NCBI GenBank assembly: GCA_964652835.1
Contig: CAZZCB010000001.1
Location: 1-64,000 of the forward strand
Reading direction: 5' to 3'
Source: JAUPTX01 sp964652835
GTDB taxonomy: Bacteria; Patescibacteriota; Minisyncoccia; Phycocordibacterales; CSBR16-119
Length of the DNA: 64,000 nucleotides
Position 1 is the stretch's first letter. Each line of letters opens with the position of its first letter. A program made the position numbers and the translations under genes. Below the pieces are notes generated by a model. It searched no databases, had not been told where the DNA came from, and saw nothing but the letters and a program-made list of their open reading frames with translations. Of the stretch, positions 51,162 to 60,749 are shown one piece after another.

Positions 51162-54100
51162 TTACTTTTTGTATATTTTTAAGACTCTAATTGTTCCATC
51201 TTGAAGTCTTGTAGCTTTTTCATAGACCAGCGTTCCTATTTTACCAGCATTATCTCTTCGTATTTTATTTATTTTTTCATTTATCAAGCCTTGGTCTTTT
51301 GCTTCTTCGTAAATTCCAATATATCCATTTTTAAAAGATACTAAGTTTTTTGAAGATCCTGTAACCTCTCCGTAAGTATTTACTACTTCATCTGCTTTAA
51401 AAAGCTTACTTCCTAAATCAACCTGTGTGCTAGAATTTGTTAAATATTCGACTCCACCCAAAGATGATTTTCCTGGCGACGGAACGGCTGTCTCAAAAAC
51501 ATCTTCAGCCCTAAGAGCCGCTGAGATTTTATTTTTCTGTTCATTTATAGTATTTTGTAGAGCTTCGTATTCTTCACTTCCCGCTGGATATTTACCTGAA
51601 TCTAAAAATTCTTGCGCAACGGCTAGTCTGTCAAAGTCAAGATTATACTTTAGCGCCTCGTGGTATTTAGAATTTATTATTTCTCCCAAAGCTTCATTTC
51701 GAGCAACAGGAGTGTCGTCCATATTCCAAGAAGACAGGGCGGCAATTGGTATATACTTCTTGCCTTCTCTTTCGTCAAAAGATATCTCGTAGCTTTTTCC
51801 TGAAACATTTGCGCTTTCAGCTACGGGCACAGCCTTACTTGGAGAAGCTTCTTTGTTTAGAACAAAATCTTGCCCCTCAGAAACAGAAGTTACGTTAGGT
51901 GCCGGCTCTTTACTGAATTCTGTTGGAACAGGTTTTTCATACCAATTAGAAGGACCTGGTTTTATTTCCTTACTCACAACGTTATACCCCTCATCAATCT
52001 TTGCCCTTAGAGCTTTCTCATAGTCAAAGTCACGAGAAGGCGCCTTAGCATAAGAGTTTTCTGGGGCTCCAGAAGATTCATTTCCAGCATTGAAAAACTT
52101 TCTTTCAGATTCTACAGCCTCCACCTCTGTGACCGCCTCTGGTTTATACACGACATCTTCACCGTTTAACCCCATAAATCTAACCACTCCTTTTGAATCG
52201 ATAGAAAATCCTTCTCCCTTTTTAATCACAGCGCTTTCATTAACCTCACCAGGTTTATAGAATCCCCATTCTCTGGCAAGCTGGTCTGGGGTTTTTGCCA
52301 TAAGGTCTTTATACTGCGCAGGCACATCGTTTCCAAATTTTAGTTTAAGGCTATCTTGTAAATCATCTATCGCACCGATAGCACCCCTTGATCCAGCCAT
52401 CGCAGATTCCAGGACGCCAGATTCTGAAGGAATGTTTTTAACTGTTAAATCTTCTGGGGTCTGGCTTAGGCCCTCACCCCCGATGATCTCTGAAGTCTTT
52501 GGGGTAATTGGTGTGCCCTCTGTTTTAAAATAGTCATAAGGCACTCCTGTGATTTGACCTTTTAAATTTTTTATTTTTTCCACAGCATCACCACTTTTAT
52601 CTAGCATAGCTTCCCATGCAGCATTAAAGTAACCTTGTTCCTGCGCATGTCTAATGCCTGCACCAAAGCTAAAACCGAGCATCGCAACGCTAGCACCTTT
52701 CAAAACAGCCAAGGCTCTGGCTTTGTCTTTTTCGCTTTGAGCCTGGTCGTCTTTTATAAATTGTTTAAATCTTTCAAAAACCTGCTCTTCTTTTGAAGCT
52801 TCGTTTGTTGACTTATCGAAGACCCCATCAGTGTTCGTATCTACTCCAAATCCGCCATTCATTTCAACAAGCACAGCAGCCTTCGACATAAGATCAGAGA
52901 TTTTAAATTGGTTTACTATTTGATCTTTTGATTTACCGAAGTTTATACGACCATCTCTCATCATCTCGTCTGTCACAAAAATTCTAGTCTTGATAGTTTC
53001 AAGTATTCTTGCCTTACTTTTATCATCAGTCGTTTTTTCAAATTGACTAACTAATTTTCCAAGTCTTTCGTGAACATTTTCAGAATTAATAGATTTTTTA
53101 ATTCCGAGGTCGTCAACCTCTTTTCCATACCTTTTTCTAAGCTCTTTGCCTTCAAACTCTAGTCTTTTCTTTCTATCTGCCAAATATCCTCCGACAGCAC
53201 CTGCTACAACAATACCTATGCCTGTAGCCGCAAAAGTTCTACCTAGCCACTTGGTGGCGTAACCAGCTCCAATAAGTGCCGCGCCCTTAGCCCAATTACC
53301 CATATCCGTTCCTAAGATTTTTTCAGAAAAAGACGATGATATTTTTTCCATTTCTGGATTTTGCGTTATGTATCGTCCAAAGTTAACATGCATGTCCGTT
53401 TCTCTGATCATCATCATAACTTGTGTTTGCGCTTCTTTATATTTTCCGGCAATTTCAATTTCTTCTTCATTTGTTTTTCCTTTATCTTGATACTCTTTTT
53501 CAACAGCAGAAAGCATTGCTCGTGAAAGCTCATTTTTTTCTTTCATATAATCTTCTAATGCTTCACGATAAATTTTCCTTTGAGAATTTGTAGCTGTTTC
53601 TAGTGACCATTCATAAGGGATTTCGGAGAAACGACTAGCGGACGCATTGAAAAATGTTTTAGCTTCTTCTATTTTTTGATCTCTAGAATTTCCAACCTGA
53701 ACATACTCAAAATTAGGAACAGGTCTTCCTTTTATAGTATCTCTGTATTTAAGTTTTGGCGCCCCCATCAAATATTTACCTAGAGTGGCAATATCCTCTT
53801 TATAATCCTCAAGTCCACCGTCTATTATTTTATTTATGGCTTTATCTCGAAGAGAAACTTGTCTTTGGTCTTTTGTAAAACTCGCCCCAATCTTTTTAAA
53901 GAATCCCATATTTTTTATCTCTTCTTCGTTTTGGTCTTTTGAAGCAAGATCTGCATCGAGATATATCTTTTGTTCAATCTTTGAAAGTAGATACATCTGC
54001 TTGTCAGGCAATAGAGAGAAAAACTCTGGAGACATCGCATAAAGACTTTGCAAGGATTCTATACCAAGATCACTTAGTCTTTCTTTTACACCAGAGGACA

Positions 54101-56243
54101 CACTTATATTTTCTAAATTTATTGATGGAGCTTCATTAACCCCTCTTTCATCTTCTGGTAAATCTTGCGCATTTTCTGAAACATCTTTAGTCCCTGATTC
54201 ATTTCCAGCCGCTTCCAAAGCGCCTCTTTTTGCGATCTCTTTTTTTATTTCTTCAGAATTTTGATTATAGAAATCTTCGTCTTCTACTTGTAGGTGAATG
54301 CTACCTGACTCGTTTTTCGTTGCCCAAATACGATCTACAAATTCACTAACCGTTTCTTTCTTTCGGTCTTCTACATTAGTATTATTTTCTTCTGGGGTTT
54401 TATTTCGAGAATACTCTTCTTCTTTAACCCCTTTCCAATAAACAAAATCCTGGTCTTCTTTTGTAAGAGCCTCGTATTCTTCCTTTGACCAACCATTTTT
54501 TTCTAATACATCTTTTCTTTCTTCATAATCTGATTTCTCCTCCAGCTCAGGTTCAAGTGTTTCATTTTTTGGTTTGTTTAGGGCCTCTTGTTTTAAAGCT
54601 TCCAAATCTTCAAGTTCTTCCTCTTCTTGCTTTATAACTTCCTCTGATCCATCTACCACTCTTAATTCTTTAATAACCTCTTCTTGCTCTTCTATTTTTT
54701 TATTTAAATCTTCTATGTCCACCTGCACATCACCTGAATTAAGGAGTTCTTTTGCTTCTTTTACAGAAACATATCTAACATGAACATCCAGACCCTCCTC
54801 GTCACTATGGCGAACAGACAGAACTCTGATATTTCTTTCTTCTTCTTTTTGTTCTTTATTAACAACAGCATCTTCTTGCACCAAAGCTTCTGCATGATTC
54901 TTAAACCATTCTTCTTTGGTTATCTGCTCTCTGAAAGCTTTCTGTTGATCCTCTATAGACATTCCTCGAAGGTCTTCGTTTGTAAATCCAAGAACTGGAA
55001 GAAATCTTCCATTCTCCACCCCTCTAAAATCATCAACGTCCCCCAGCCCTGCGTCATCCCCAGAAAAAGCTTCTGGTGACATCGGTACTACAGCGCTTTT
55101 TGTAGGAGGATTTTCTTTTCTTTCATTATTTTCAGGGCTTGTCTTTTTATTTCTTAAACTCTCAATATACATCCCCTTACTCATATTGGTGTTTAAAATT
55201 CGAGTGGCTTCCGCTGCAGACATTCTGTTAATTTCAGTATTACTAAACCCCCTCTTTAAAAGTGCGACGGATATTTCCGCCTTATTAATTTTTTTAGAAA
55301 TCTCACTTTTATCATCATCTGTTTTTGCATATTTTAGAGCTGTTCTTAGTCTAATAAGACCATCCTCTATTTTTTTTATATTTACACTAGACGAATATTC
55401 CCCGTCTTCATAGCCCATAACAAACTCATCTTTTGTTACACCTGAGTCAAGTATTTGATTTCTTTCTTCCTCTGTTAAAGATTTTATATCACCCTGAATA
55501 AAACCTTTTTTATTTAAAAGTTTATCGTCTATTTTTCTATTTACATAGTCACTAACATTAGAAAGCTTGTTTATATCTTCGTTAGTAAGTCCCGCGTCAT
55601 AAAAATCCAAAATAGATTGTTTTTCGGCCAATTCATTCTCTAGTTTTTTTAGTCTATCACCCAGCAAAAATATATCCTTTGATTCTTTTTTATTTTTTGC
55701 AATTTCAGACTGAGCTAGTTTTATGTCGTGTTTTAGGATTTTAACTTTAGCTTGGATGGTTTTTTTGTTTTCATTTTCTCCAACAAAAATTGACTGTTTA
55801 TTTCCTATTTTTTGCTCTGCAGAATTTTTATTCTCGCCCGAAAATCTAGCTCTTGAGATTTCAAGCCATTTATCTTTTGTATAATTATTTTGTAATATCT
55901 CAGCTAAATCCTCCCTTGAGTAAACCTCATTTATTTCATTAGCTGAAAATCCAAGCCCTAAGAATACTTTTAAATTATCTCTAGCTTCTTCTATTTGAGA
56001 AGTACTGTACCCTGAATTATCATATACAGGAGACGCATCAAAAAACTCCCCTGAATCATCCCTATGTCTACCTTTCTTTCCCTCAAAACCCCTTCTTCTG
56101 GTGCGTCCGAAGCTCCTTTCTCTGATACCCGCAGCCTCTTCCTCAATTTTAAAATGAAGGGCATCGGTTGCACGATCCTCACCCTGAGCCATTCTTTGCT
56201 TTATTTTATTTAAATCAAAATCTTCTAAATTTTTAGGTGACAT
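51162..56243 (-). CDS. Giant repeat and coiled-coil protein with an internal membrane region, unknown
   Basis: 1,693 residues from the ATG at 56243; no signal peptide. The N-terminal ~600 residues carry several divergent ~40-60-residue units of the form G-[LF]-[ST]-x-x-[ED]-[IL]-N...L-S...I-L...[TV]-[TK]-K-[DE]. Examples are GLTNEDINKLSNVSDYVNRK, GFSNTEINRMSAAEATRILN and GFTNEDLRGMSIEDQQKAFR. Long Glu/Lys coiled coil follows (~520-1000). Hydrophobic Gly-rich segments near residues ~980-1030 (GAALIGAGYATKWLGRTF, GIGIVVAGAVGGYLADRKK) and ~1200 could insert in a membrane. The C-terminal ~450 residues are mixed. It lies next to the T4SS-like locus and may act with it. TATAAT lies 9 bases before the ATG. 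Confidence 0.7.
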   Translation of the reverse strand: MSPKNLEDFDLNKIKQRMAQGEDRATDALHFKIEEEAAGIRERSFGRTRRRGFEGKKGRHRDDSGEFFDASPVYDNSGYSTSQIEEARDNLKVFLGLGFSANEINEVYSREDLAEILQNNYTKDKWLEISRARFSGENKNSAEQKIGNKQSIFVGENENKKTIQAKVKILKHDIKLAQSEIAKNKKESKDIFLLGDRLKKLENELAEKQSILDFYDAGLTNEDINKLSNVSDYVNRKIDDKLLNKKGFIQGDIKSLTEEERNQILDSGVTKDEFVMGYEDGEYSSSVNIKKIEDGLIRLRTALKYAKTDDDKSEISKKINKAEISVALLKRGFSNTEINRMSAAEATRILNTNMSKGMYIESLRNKKTSPENNERKENPPTKSAVVPMSPEAFSGDDAGLGDVDDFRGVENGRFLPVLGFTNEDLRGMSIEDQQKAFREQITKEEWFKNHAEALVQEDAVVNKEQKEEERNIRVLSVRHSDEEGLDVHVRYVSVKEAKELLNSGDVQVDIEDLNKKIEEQEEVIKELRVVDGSEEVIKQEEEELEDLEALKQEALNKPKNETLEPELEEKSDYEERKDVLEKNGWSKEEYEALTKEDQDFVYWKGVKEEEYSRNKTPEENNTNVEDRKKETVSEFVDRIWATKNESGSIHLQVEDEDFYNQNSEEIKKEIAKRGALEAAGNESGTKDVSENAQDLPEDERGVNEAPSINLENISVSSGVKERLSDLGIESLQSLYAMSPEFFSLLPDKQMYLLSKIEQKIYLDADLASKDQNEEEIKNMGFFKKIGASFTKDQRQVSLRDKAINKIIDGGLEDYKEDIATLGKYLMGAPKLKYRDTIKGRPVPNFEYVQVGNSRDQKIEEAKTFFNASASRFSEIPYEWSLETATNSQRKIYREALEDYMKEKNELSRAMLSAVEKEYQDKGKTNEEEIEIAGKYKEAQTQVMMMIRETDMHVNFGRYITQNPEMEKISSSFSEKILGTDMGNWAKGAALIGAGYATKWLGRTFAATGIGIVVAGAVGGYLADRKKRLEFEGKELRKRYGKEVDDLGIKKSINSENVHERLGKLVSQFEKTTDDKSKARILETIKTRIFVTDEMMRDGRINFGKSKDQIVNQFKISDLMSKAAVLVEMNGGFGVDTNTDGVFDKSTNEASKEEQVFERFKQFIKDDQAQSEKDKARALAVLKGASVAMLGFSFGAGIRHAQEQGYFNAAWEAMLDKSGDAVEKIKNLKGQITGVPYDYFKTEGTPITPKTSEIIGGEGLSQTPEDLTVKNIPSESGVLESAMAGSRGAIGAIDDLQDSLKLKFGNDVPAQYKDLMAKTPDQLAREWGFYKPGEVNESAVIKKGEGFSIDSKGVVRFMGLNGEDVVYKPEAVTEVEAVESERKFFNAGNESSGAPENSYAKAPSRDFDYEKALRAKIDEGYNVVSKEIKPGPSNWYEKPVPTEFSKEPAPNVTSVSEGQDFVLNKEASPSKAVPVAESANVSGKSYEISFDEREGKKYIPIAALSSWNMDDTPVARNEALGEIINSKYHEALKYNLDFDRLAVAQEFLDSGKYPAGSEEYEALQNTINEQKNKISAALRAEDVFETAVPSPGKSSLGGVEYLTNSSTQVDLGSKLFKADEVVNTYGEVTGSSKNLVSFKNGYIGIYEEAKDQGLINEKINKIRRDNAGKIGTLVYEKATRLQDGTIRVLKIYKK

Positions 56244-56389
56244 AATAAATTTATTATACAACAAACTTTGACAAAAACAGCCACCTGTAGTTTATCCACA
56301 AACCGATTGACTAGGGACCCAGGGTAAGATACCATTTACATACGTGTTGATTTGGATGCGCGTCTAATAAACCATTTTTCAATTAAACG

Positions 56390-57556
56390 TTGCAAAATAA
56401 GGGTTTTCCAGAAAGATTAATCAACAATAAACCAAAAAGGCTTATAAAAACTCAACAACAAGACCCAGATCCCCTTAATCAAATCAGTTATTCGGGACAG
56501 GTATCAAATAACCTTAAAAAATGGCTTTTCCTTGGAAAGGCTTCTATTCCTTTTGCTCTAACCTTTTCTTTGATTGTTCTGCCGATAGCCAAATCTTCTG
56601 GGGACGAAATCCTAAAATCAAAAAATCTAAGCTCAAACTCTCAAAACCTAAAACTGCTTCAATCTGACATATCTCCGGCCGGGGCTGGCTCGACAGGAGG
56701 AGCTGAGATACTAATAGAAGAAAATGCCTTACTTGCCACGGGGATCTCAGGAGAAGAAAGTGCGCCGAAAGTGGTAAAAGCAGGGGCGGATGAAATCAGT
56801 GTATATATAGTACGTGAAGGAGACACACTTTCTCAAATAGCAGACATGTTTGGCGTAAAAGTAAGCACTATAAGAGGTTTTAACAACATACGAACAGACG
56901 GAGACTTAAAAACTGGTCAAGAACTACTTATTCTTCCGATAGACGGAGCTACATATAAAGTGGAAAAGGGTGACACACTATCTAGTATTGCTAAAAAATT
57001 TAAGAGCGACGAATTTGATATTTCAGTATTTAACGATATAGGTGAAGATGGAGTTTTGGTGATTGGCTCTGAGATAGTTATCCCAAATGCAGAAAACCTA
57101 CCAGTCGAGCCAGTAAAAGAAGTTACAAAAGTTGCGACTAGTACAAAAACAACAGTCAAAACTACCGCTTCTACGACTAAGTCTGGCGCGCCTTCTGGAT
57201 TCTATACCCACCCAGTTCCAAGAGGTTCTGTTAAAAGCCAAGGCTTCCACGGACCATACCAAGCTCAAGACCTAGCCGCAAAAGAAGGAACTCCGATTGT
57301 TGCTTCATCTGCTGGTAGAGTTATTTCAGTTAAAAATGGCGGATACAACGGGGGTTACGGAACAATGTTAATCATCGACGATGGAAGAGCAAACGTACTC
57401 TACGCCCACATGAGTAAAATAGATGTGACCCAAGGGCAGACTGTTAAACAAGGAGAAGTGATCGGATATGTTGGAAACACGGGACGTTCAACTGGTCCAC
57501 ACCTACACATCGAATACAGAGGAAAGAAGGGCCCTGTTAAAACTCCTACTTGGTAA
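56390..57556 (+). CDS. LysM and M23 peptidase domain protein
   Basis: 388 residues starting at TTG 56390, since a stop lies just upstream in frame. A transmembrane or signal helix (~47-68) is followed by two LysM domains: YIVREGDTLSQIADMFGVKV (~140) and YKVEKGDTLSSIAKKFKSDE (~190). The M23 domain (~275-388) contains YQAQDLAAKEGTP, YAHMSKID and GPHLHIEY. The later His motifs are intact, but where M23 enzymes have HxGxD this protein has YQAQD; a His lies five residues before the Tyr region (GFHGPY). It is a peptidoglycan hydrolase, or an inactive wall-binding regulator if that ligand is lost. Confidence 0.85.
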   Translation: MQNKGFPERLINNKPKRLIKTQQQDPDPLNQISYSGQVSNNLKKWLFLGKASIPFALTFSLIVLPIAKSSGDEILKSKNLSSNSQNLKLLQSDISPAGAGSTGGAEILIEENALLATGISGEESAPKVVKAGADEISVYIVREGDTLSQIADMFGVKVSTIRGFNNIRTDGDLKTGQELLILPIDGATYKVEKGDTLSSIAKKFKSDEFDISVFNDIGEDGVLVIGSEIVIPNAENLPVEPVKEVTKVATSTKTTVKTTASTTKSGAPSGFYTHPVPRGSVKSQGFHGPYQAQDLAAKEGTPIVASSAGRVISVKNGGYNGGYGTMLIIDDGRANVLYAHMSKIDVTQGQTVKQGEVIGYVGNTGRSTGPHLHIEYRGKKGPVKTPTW

Positions 57557-57567
57557 TTTGATAGGAA

Positions 57568-57610
57568 GTAAAAATAAAGCCGCACCCGAAGAGTGCGGCT
57601 TTATTTTTAC
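57568..57610. terminator. Bidirectional terminator between the M23 gene and comM
   Basis: GTAAAAATAAAGCCGCAC / GTGCGGCTTTATTTTTAC with a CCGAAGA loop. Confidence 0.93.
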
Positions 57611-57616
57611 TTCTAC

Positions 57617-59116
57617 TTAATACTCTTCTTTCGGTCTATACGCCAGCGCCTCTAAAATATGTTTTGTTTCTATATCTTCTTTGTCATCTAAATCCGCAAT
57701 GGTCCGCGCGAGTTTTATAATCCTGTGATATGCGCGCGCAGAAAGTCCGAGTTTTTCCGCAGAAGTATTTAAAATATTTTTTATATCATCTTTTAAGAAA
57801 ACAACCTTATCTAAATCACGAACTGACATTTCGCTATTTGTTTTAGCTTTTGATCCAGTAAGTCTTTTCGCTTGCCTCTGCCGAGCTTTTATAACCCTTT
57901 TAACAATCTCACTACTTGTCTCGCCTGATTTTTCTTTCGCACCTAAAAGTTCGTAATCTATCTTTGGCACATCAACCCACATATCTATCCGGTCTATTAT
58001 CGGCCCTGAGATTTTCTTTTTATAACGAACTATCTCACTTGCCGTGGCGTTATCTGGTGGCGGATTCATCGCAGCTATTAAAATAAAGTTAGTCGGGAAA
58101 ACCGCAGTGCCTTTTGATCTTGAAATATGAACAACTCTATCTTCTAGTGGCTGACGAAGTGACTCTATTACCCTTCTGTCGAACTCTGGGAATTCATCTA
58201 GAAACAAAACTCCTTTGTGTGCCAAAGTTACTTCACCAGGTTTTGGAAAAGTTCCACCGCCAATAACAGAAACGTAGCTCGAGGTATTGTGTGGAGAGCG
58301 AAAAGGTGGATGAGTTATCAGGGCGCCATCTAAAGTTCCAGCCACACTGTGTATGCCAGTAATTTCTAAAATATCTTCTTTTGAAAGCGGGGGAAGAATG
58401 CCAGAGAATGCACGAGCAAGCATTGTCTTCCCTGTTCCAGGCGGCCCATACATAGCGATATTGTGCCCGCCAGCTGCCGCAATCTCAAGCCCTCTTTTTG
58501 CTACGTCTTGCCCACGAATATCAGAAAAATCGTTATGTGCTTTTGGGGGCCCGGATAAAATCTCGGTCAGCTCTTGCGGGGCGATACTGAAATTCACATC
58601 TTCTTTCAAATGGTTTATAACTTCGAGTAAATTTTTTGCCGGAAAAATATCTATTCCTTCTATCAGCGCCGCCTCTTCTTTATTTACATCTGGTATGAAA
58701 ACCTCCTTAAATCCCAAATCTTTTAAAGTTTTAACCAGCGCCAAAATCCCTTTCACTGGTTTTAATTCTCCGTTCAAAGAAAGCTCTCCCACAAAAGCTT
58801 TTTTCTCAGGACTGAATTTAAGCTCTTCGTTTGAAAGAAGATACCCGAGGGCAATTCCTAAATCAAAATACGATCCTTCTTTTTTCACAGAAGCAGGAGA
58901 AAGAGAGACAACTATTTTTTGATTACTTTGTTTTGGAGATGAAAATCCGGAGTTTTTAATAGCGCTGCCGACGCGGTCTCTGGCTTCTTCGACGGCTTTG
59001 TCGGGGAGACCAACAACAGAAAAATTATGCAGACCTCTTCCGATATCTGTTTCTATTGTAATTAACTGCCCGTCTAAAACATTCACCTGAGCAGAATATA
59101 CTCTCGAGAATGACAT
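57617..59116 (-). CDS. comM: ComM / YifB-type Mg-chelatase-like AAA+ ATPase
   Basis: 499 residues from the ATG at 59116. The N-terminal Lon-substrate-like fold (SFSRVYSAQVNVLDG, GLPDKAVEEARDRVGSAIKN) precedes AAA+: Walker A YGPPGTGKTMLARAF (~225-240), FLDEFPEF (Walker B) and AAMNPPP, and ends in a helical domain (GLSARAYHRIIKLARTIADL). ComM is a branch-migration helicase that helps integrate incoming DNA in transformation in other bacteria. TATACT (59123-59128) lies 6 bases before the ATG. Confidence 0.93.
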   Translation of the reverse strand: MSFSRVYSAQVNVLDGQLITIETDIGRGLHNFSVVGLPDKAVEEARDRVGSAIKNSGFSSPKQSNQKIVVSLSPASVKKEGSYFDLGIALGYLLSNEELKFSPEKKAFVGELSLNGELKPVKGILALVKTLKDLGFKEVFIPDVNKEEAALIEGIDIFPAKNLLEVINHLKEDVNFSIAPQELTEILSGPPKAHNDFSDIRGQDVAKRGLEIAAAGGHNIAMYGPPGTGKTMLARAFSGILPPLSKEDILEITGIHSVAGTLDGALITHPPFRSPHNTSSYVSVIGGGTFPKPGEVTLAHKGVLFLDEFPEFDRRVIESLRQPLEDRVVHISRSKGTAVFPTNFILIAAMNPPPDNATASEIVRYKKKISGPIIDRIDMWVDVPKIDYELLGAKEKSGETSSEIVKRVIKARQRQAKRLTGSKAKTNSEMSVRDLDKVVFLKDDIKNILNTSAEKLGLSARAYHRIIKLARTIADLDDKEDIETKHILEALAYRPKEEY

Positions 59117-59212
59117 AATAAAAGTATACCGCAACCAATATTTTGTTTAAAGTAATAAAAACAAAAAGTGTGAAAAAGTTTTTAAAACCACAAACAACAA
59201 TCGAAGAGGTTT

Positions 59213-59233
59213 CGACCCTACACGAGAACACCG
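59213..59233 (-). repeat. 21-base motif, copy 2 (copy 1 at 32211-32231)
   Basis: On the minus strand reads CGGTG-T-TCTCGTGTAGGGTCG, one base different from copy 1. It lies between the terminator of 59300-59665 and the comM promoter, and is followed by a TCGAA-ACCTC-TTCGA hairpin. Confidence 0.7.
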
Positions 59234-59271
59234 CTCGCACAATTCAATCCCCTCTACAAAAAGAAAGGAAA

Positions 59272-59297
59272 TTAAAAAACCCTTTCGGGTTTTTTAA
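59272..59297. terminator. Terminator of the 59300-59665 gene
   Basis: TTAAAAAACCC / GGGTTTTTTAA with a TTTC loop, directly after the stop codon. Confidence 0.88.
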
Positions 59298-59299
59298 GA

Positions 59300-59665
59300 T
59301 TAATCATTCATGTGTTCCTTACACGTCCTCGCAGCTGGATTCGCCATAAGCCTATCTTCTTCGATATCTTTTCCTGATAGCTCACATTTTCCAAAACTTC
59401 CGTCAGCTCTCTCTATTTTTGCCAAAGCATTTTTAACATCTAAATATCTTTTTTCAAGCTGTCCTAAAGTGTTTGCTCTTATTGCAAAATCTTCATCAAC
59501 ATCCGCTGCGTCATTCTTATCTGAGACTTCGGCCTCACCTTCTTTTTGATAAGCACCCCAGTCCCCAGTCTCTGGATCCATTATTCCAAGCTCTGAAAGC
59601 TCTGCTTCAAGCTTCGCTCTTTCTTCTAAAAGCATTCCTTTAAATTTATTTGTTTCTGTTGTCAT
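59300..59665 (-). CDS. TraR/DksA-family protein with altered zinc site
   Basis: 121 residues. Helical coiled-coil N-terminus (KGMLLEERAKLEAELSELG), then the family hallmark AIRANTLGQLEKRYLDVKNA and a zinc-finger region FGKCELSGKDIEEDRLMANP...TCKEHM. Of the four usual Cys only two remain; Ser and His stand at the second and fourth places. DksA-type proteins enter the RNA polymerase secondary channel and change promoter response. The His could still bind zinc. TATCTC with upstream TGC lies 7 bases before the ATG. Confidence 0.85.
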   Translation of the reverse strand: MTTETNKFKGMLLEERAKLEAELSELGIMDPETGDWGAYQKEGEAEVSDKNDAADVDEDFAIRANTLGQLEKRYLDVKNALAKIERADGSFGKCELSGKDIEEDRLMANPAARTCKEHMND

Positions 59666-59801
59666 CCCATTAGAGATAGCAAATTATTAATTTGCATACC
59701 TATTTAAAATTTTATGAATAATATCCGTCTGTAACTTTCTTTAACCTATTAAAGAATTTAAGTAAAAATCTCTAACGGGACAAGTATTATTATTTTACCA
59801 A

Positions 59802-60749
59802 TTATCTAATACTTTGTGAATTAATCCTTTTTATAATCTCTTCTACCGACGGCGTGTGACTTGTCATTAAAATAGTATTTCTATCCAAGTAAATATATGA
59901 GAAAACCAAGGCTCCGTTTTCATCATACAGGTTTCTAGACTCCTTGTTGAAGGTTACCCCGCTTTGAAATGTTCTCAGGAAAATATCTCCGGCAAAAGAT
60001 TTTGGATCAATTTTAAACAATCTAACAAGGTCGTTTACCATCGAAACTTCCCAGTCTTTCATCGCTGAGAAAGATTCATTAAAATCCTTAACCTTTAAAA
60101 TAAGGAAGAGATTTCCCTTGTCTTCAACCTTATAAACACCAAGCATAAACTGACCTGTTAAATTATTTGTGACCGTTTCAGGAACATCTATACCGAGTTT
60201 ACTAAATAGTACATTTACGTTTATCAAACTTTTTCCCACAGAAGTCTGATTGGTTATAAACATATTAGTTATCGTTTCGTTCTCAGCAAAATCTGCTTTT
60301 AGTGTATTGTGAATAGCAGTGAAAAAATTCCCTCTTGTTAGACTTGTTATATCTGTTTGTGTTTGGTTTTCAGAATAAATAAGACTAGGTGAACCGATAG
60401 GGGCGACAACAGAAACAGGATTATCTTTATTCATTATTGTGTAAACAAAAATAAGAATACCCGCCACGATAAACATAACACCGAGCAGTATCACAATAAG
60501 ATTTTTTGTACTTGTCGGATCTTTTGTTTCTTTATAAGCCTTTCTTCTTTCTTGTTCGGCTAGGGCTATCTTTATAACAGAACCTTTTTCACGTCGCATA
60601 ATTTCTGCAATATCAGCAGAATAAGTTCTGATACCAATACCGACTTTTTTTGAATCAGTGTTTTCTTTTGAGAGAGGTGAAGGTCCCACAACTGCTGTGG
60701 TTTTTTCAAGCTCATTTTTTAAAACTTCCCTATCTTGATCTAAACTCAT
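59802..60749 (-). CDS. Single-pass membrane protein, unknown
   Basis: 315 residues. A cytosolic N-terminus (~80 residues, with IRTYSADIAEIMRREKGS), a transmembrane helix (~85-107: LIVILLGVMFIVAGILIFVY), and an extracellular ~200-residue domain with ITSLTRGNFFTAIHNTLKAD, LFLILKVKDFNESFSAMKDW and ILMTSHTPSVEEIIKRIN. No known family, though the domain arrangement is seen in other Parcubacteria by my recollection. TAAAAT (60756-60761) with upstream TGG lies 6 bases before the ATG. Confidence 0.7.
   Translation of the reverse strand: MSLDQDREVLKNELEKTTAVVGPSPLSKENTDSKKVGIGIRTYSADIAEIMRREKGSVIKIALAEQERRKAYKETKDPTSTKNLIVILLGVMFIVAGILIFVYTIMNKDNPVSVVAPIGSPSLIYSENQTQTDITSLTRGNFFTAIHNTLKADFAENETITNMFITNQTSVGKSLINVNVLFSKLGIDVPETVTNNLTGQFMLGVYKVEDKGNLFLILKVKDFNESFSAMKDWEVSMVNDLVRLFKIDPKSFAGDIFLRTFQSGVTFNKESRNLYDENGALVFSYIYLDRNTILMTSHTPSVEEIIKRINSQSIR

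Noticed and set aside
33859..56243. Integrated conjugative element
   Set aside because: No relaxase, coupling ATPase, integrase or flanking att-like repeats were found; components are interleaved with housekeeping genes.
59190..59250. Possible tRNA-like sequence upstream of comM
   Set aside because: No GGTTCRA T-loop signature or full cloverleaf could be drawn; only a short TCGAA/TTCGA hairpin is present.
59143..59349. Small plus-strand frame between comM and the DksA-like gene
   Set aside because: It runs through a terminator and the antisense of the DksA-like gene, with no homology seen.
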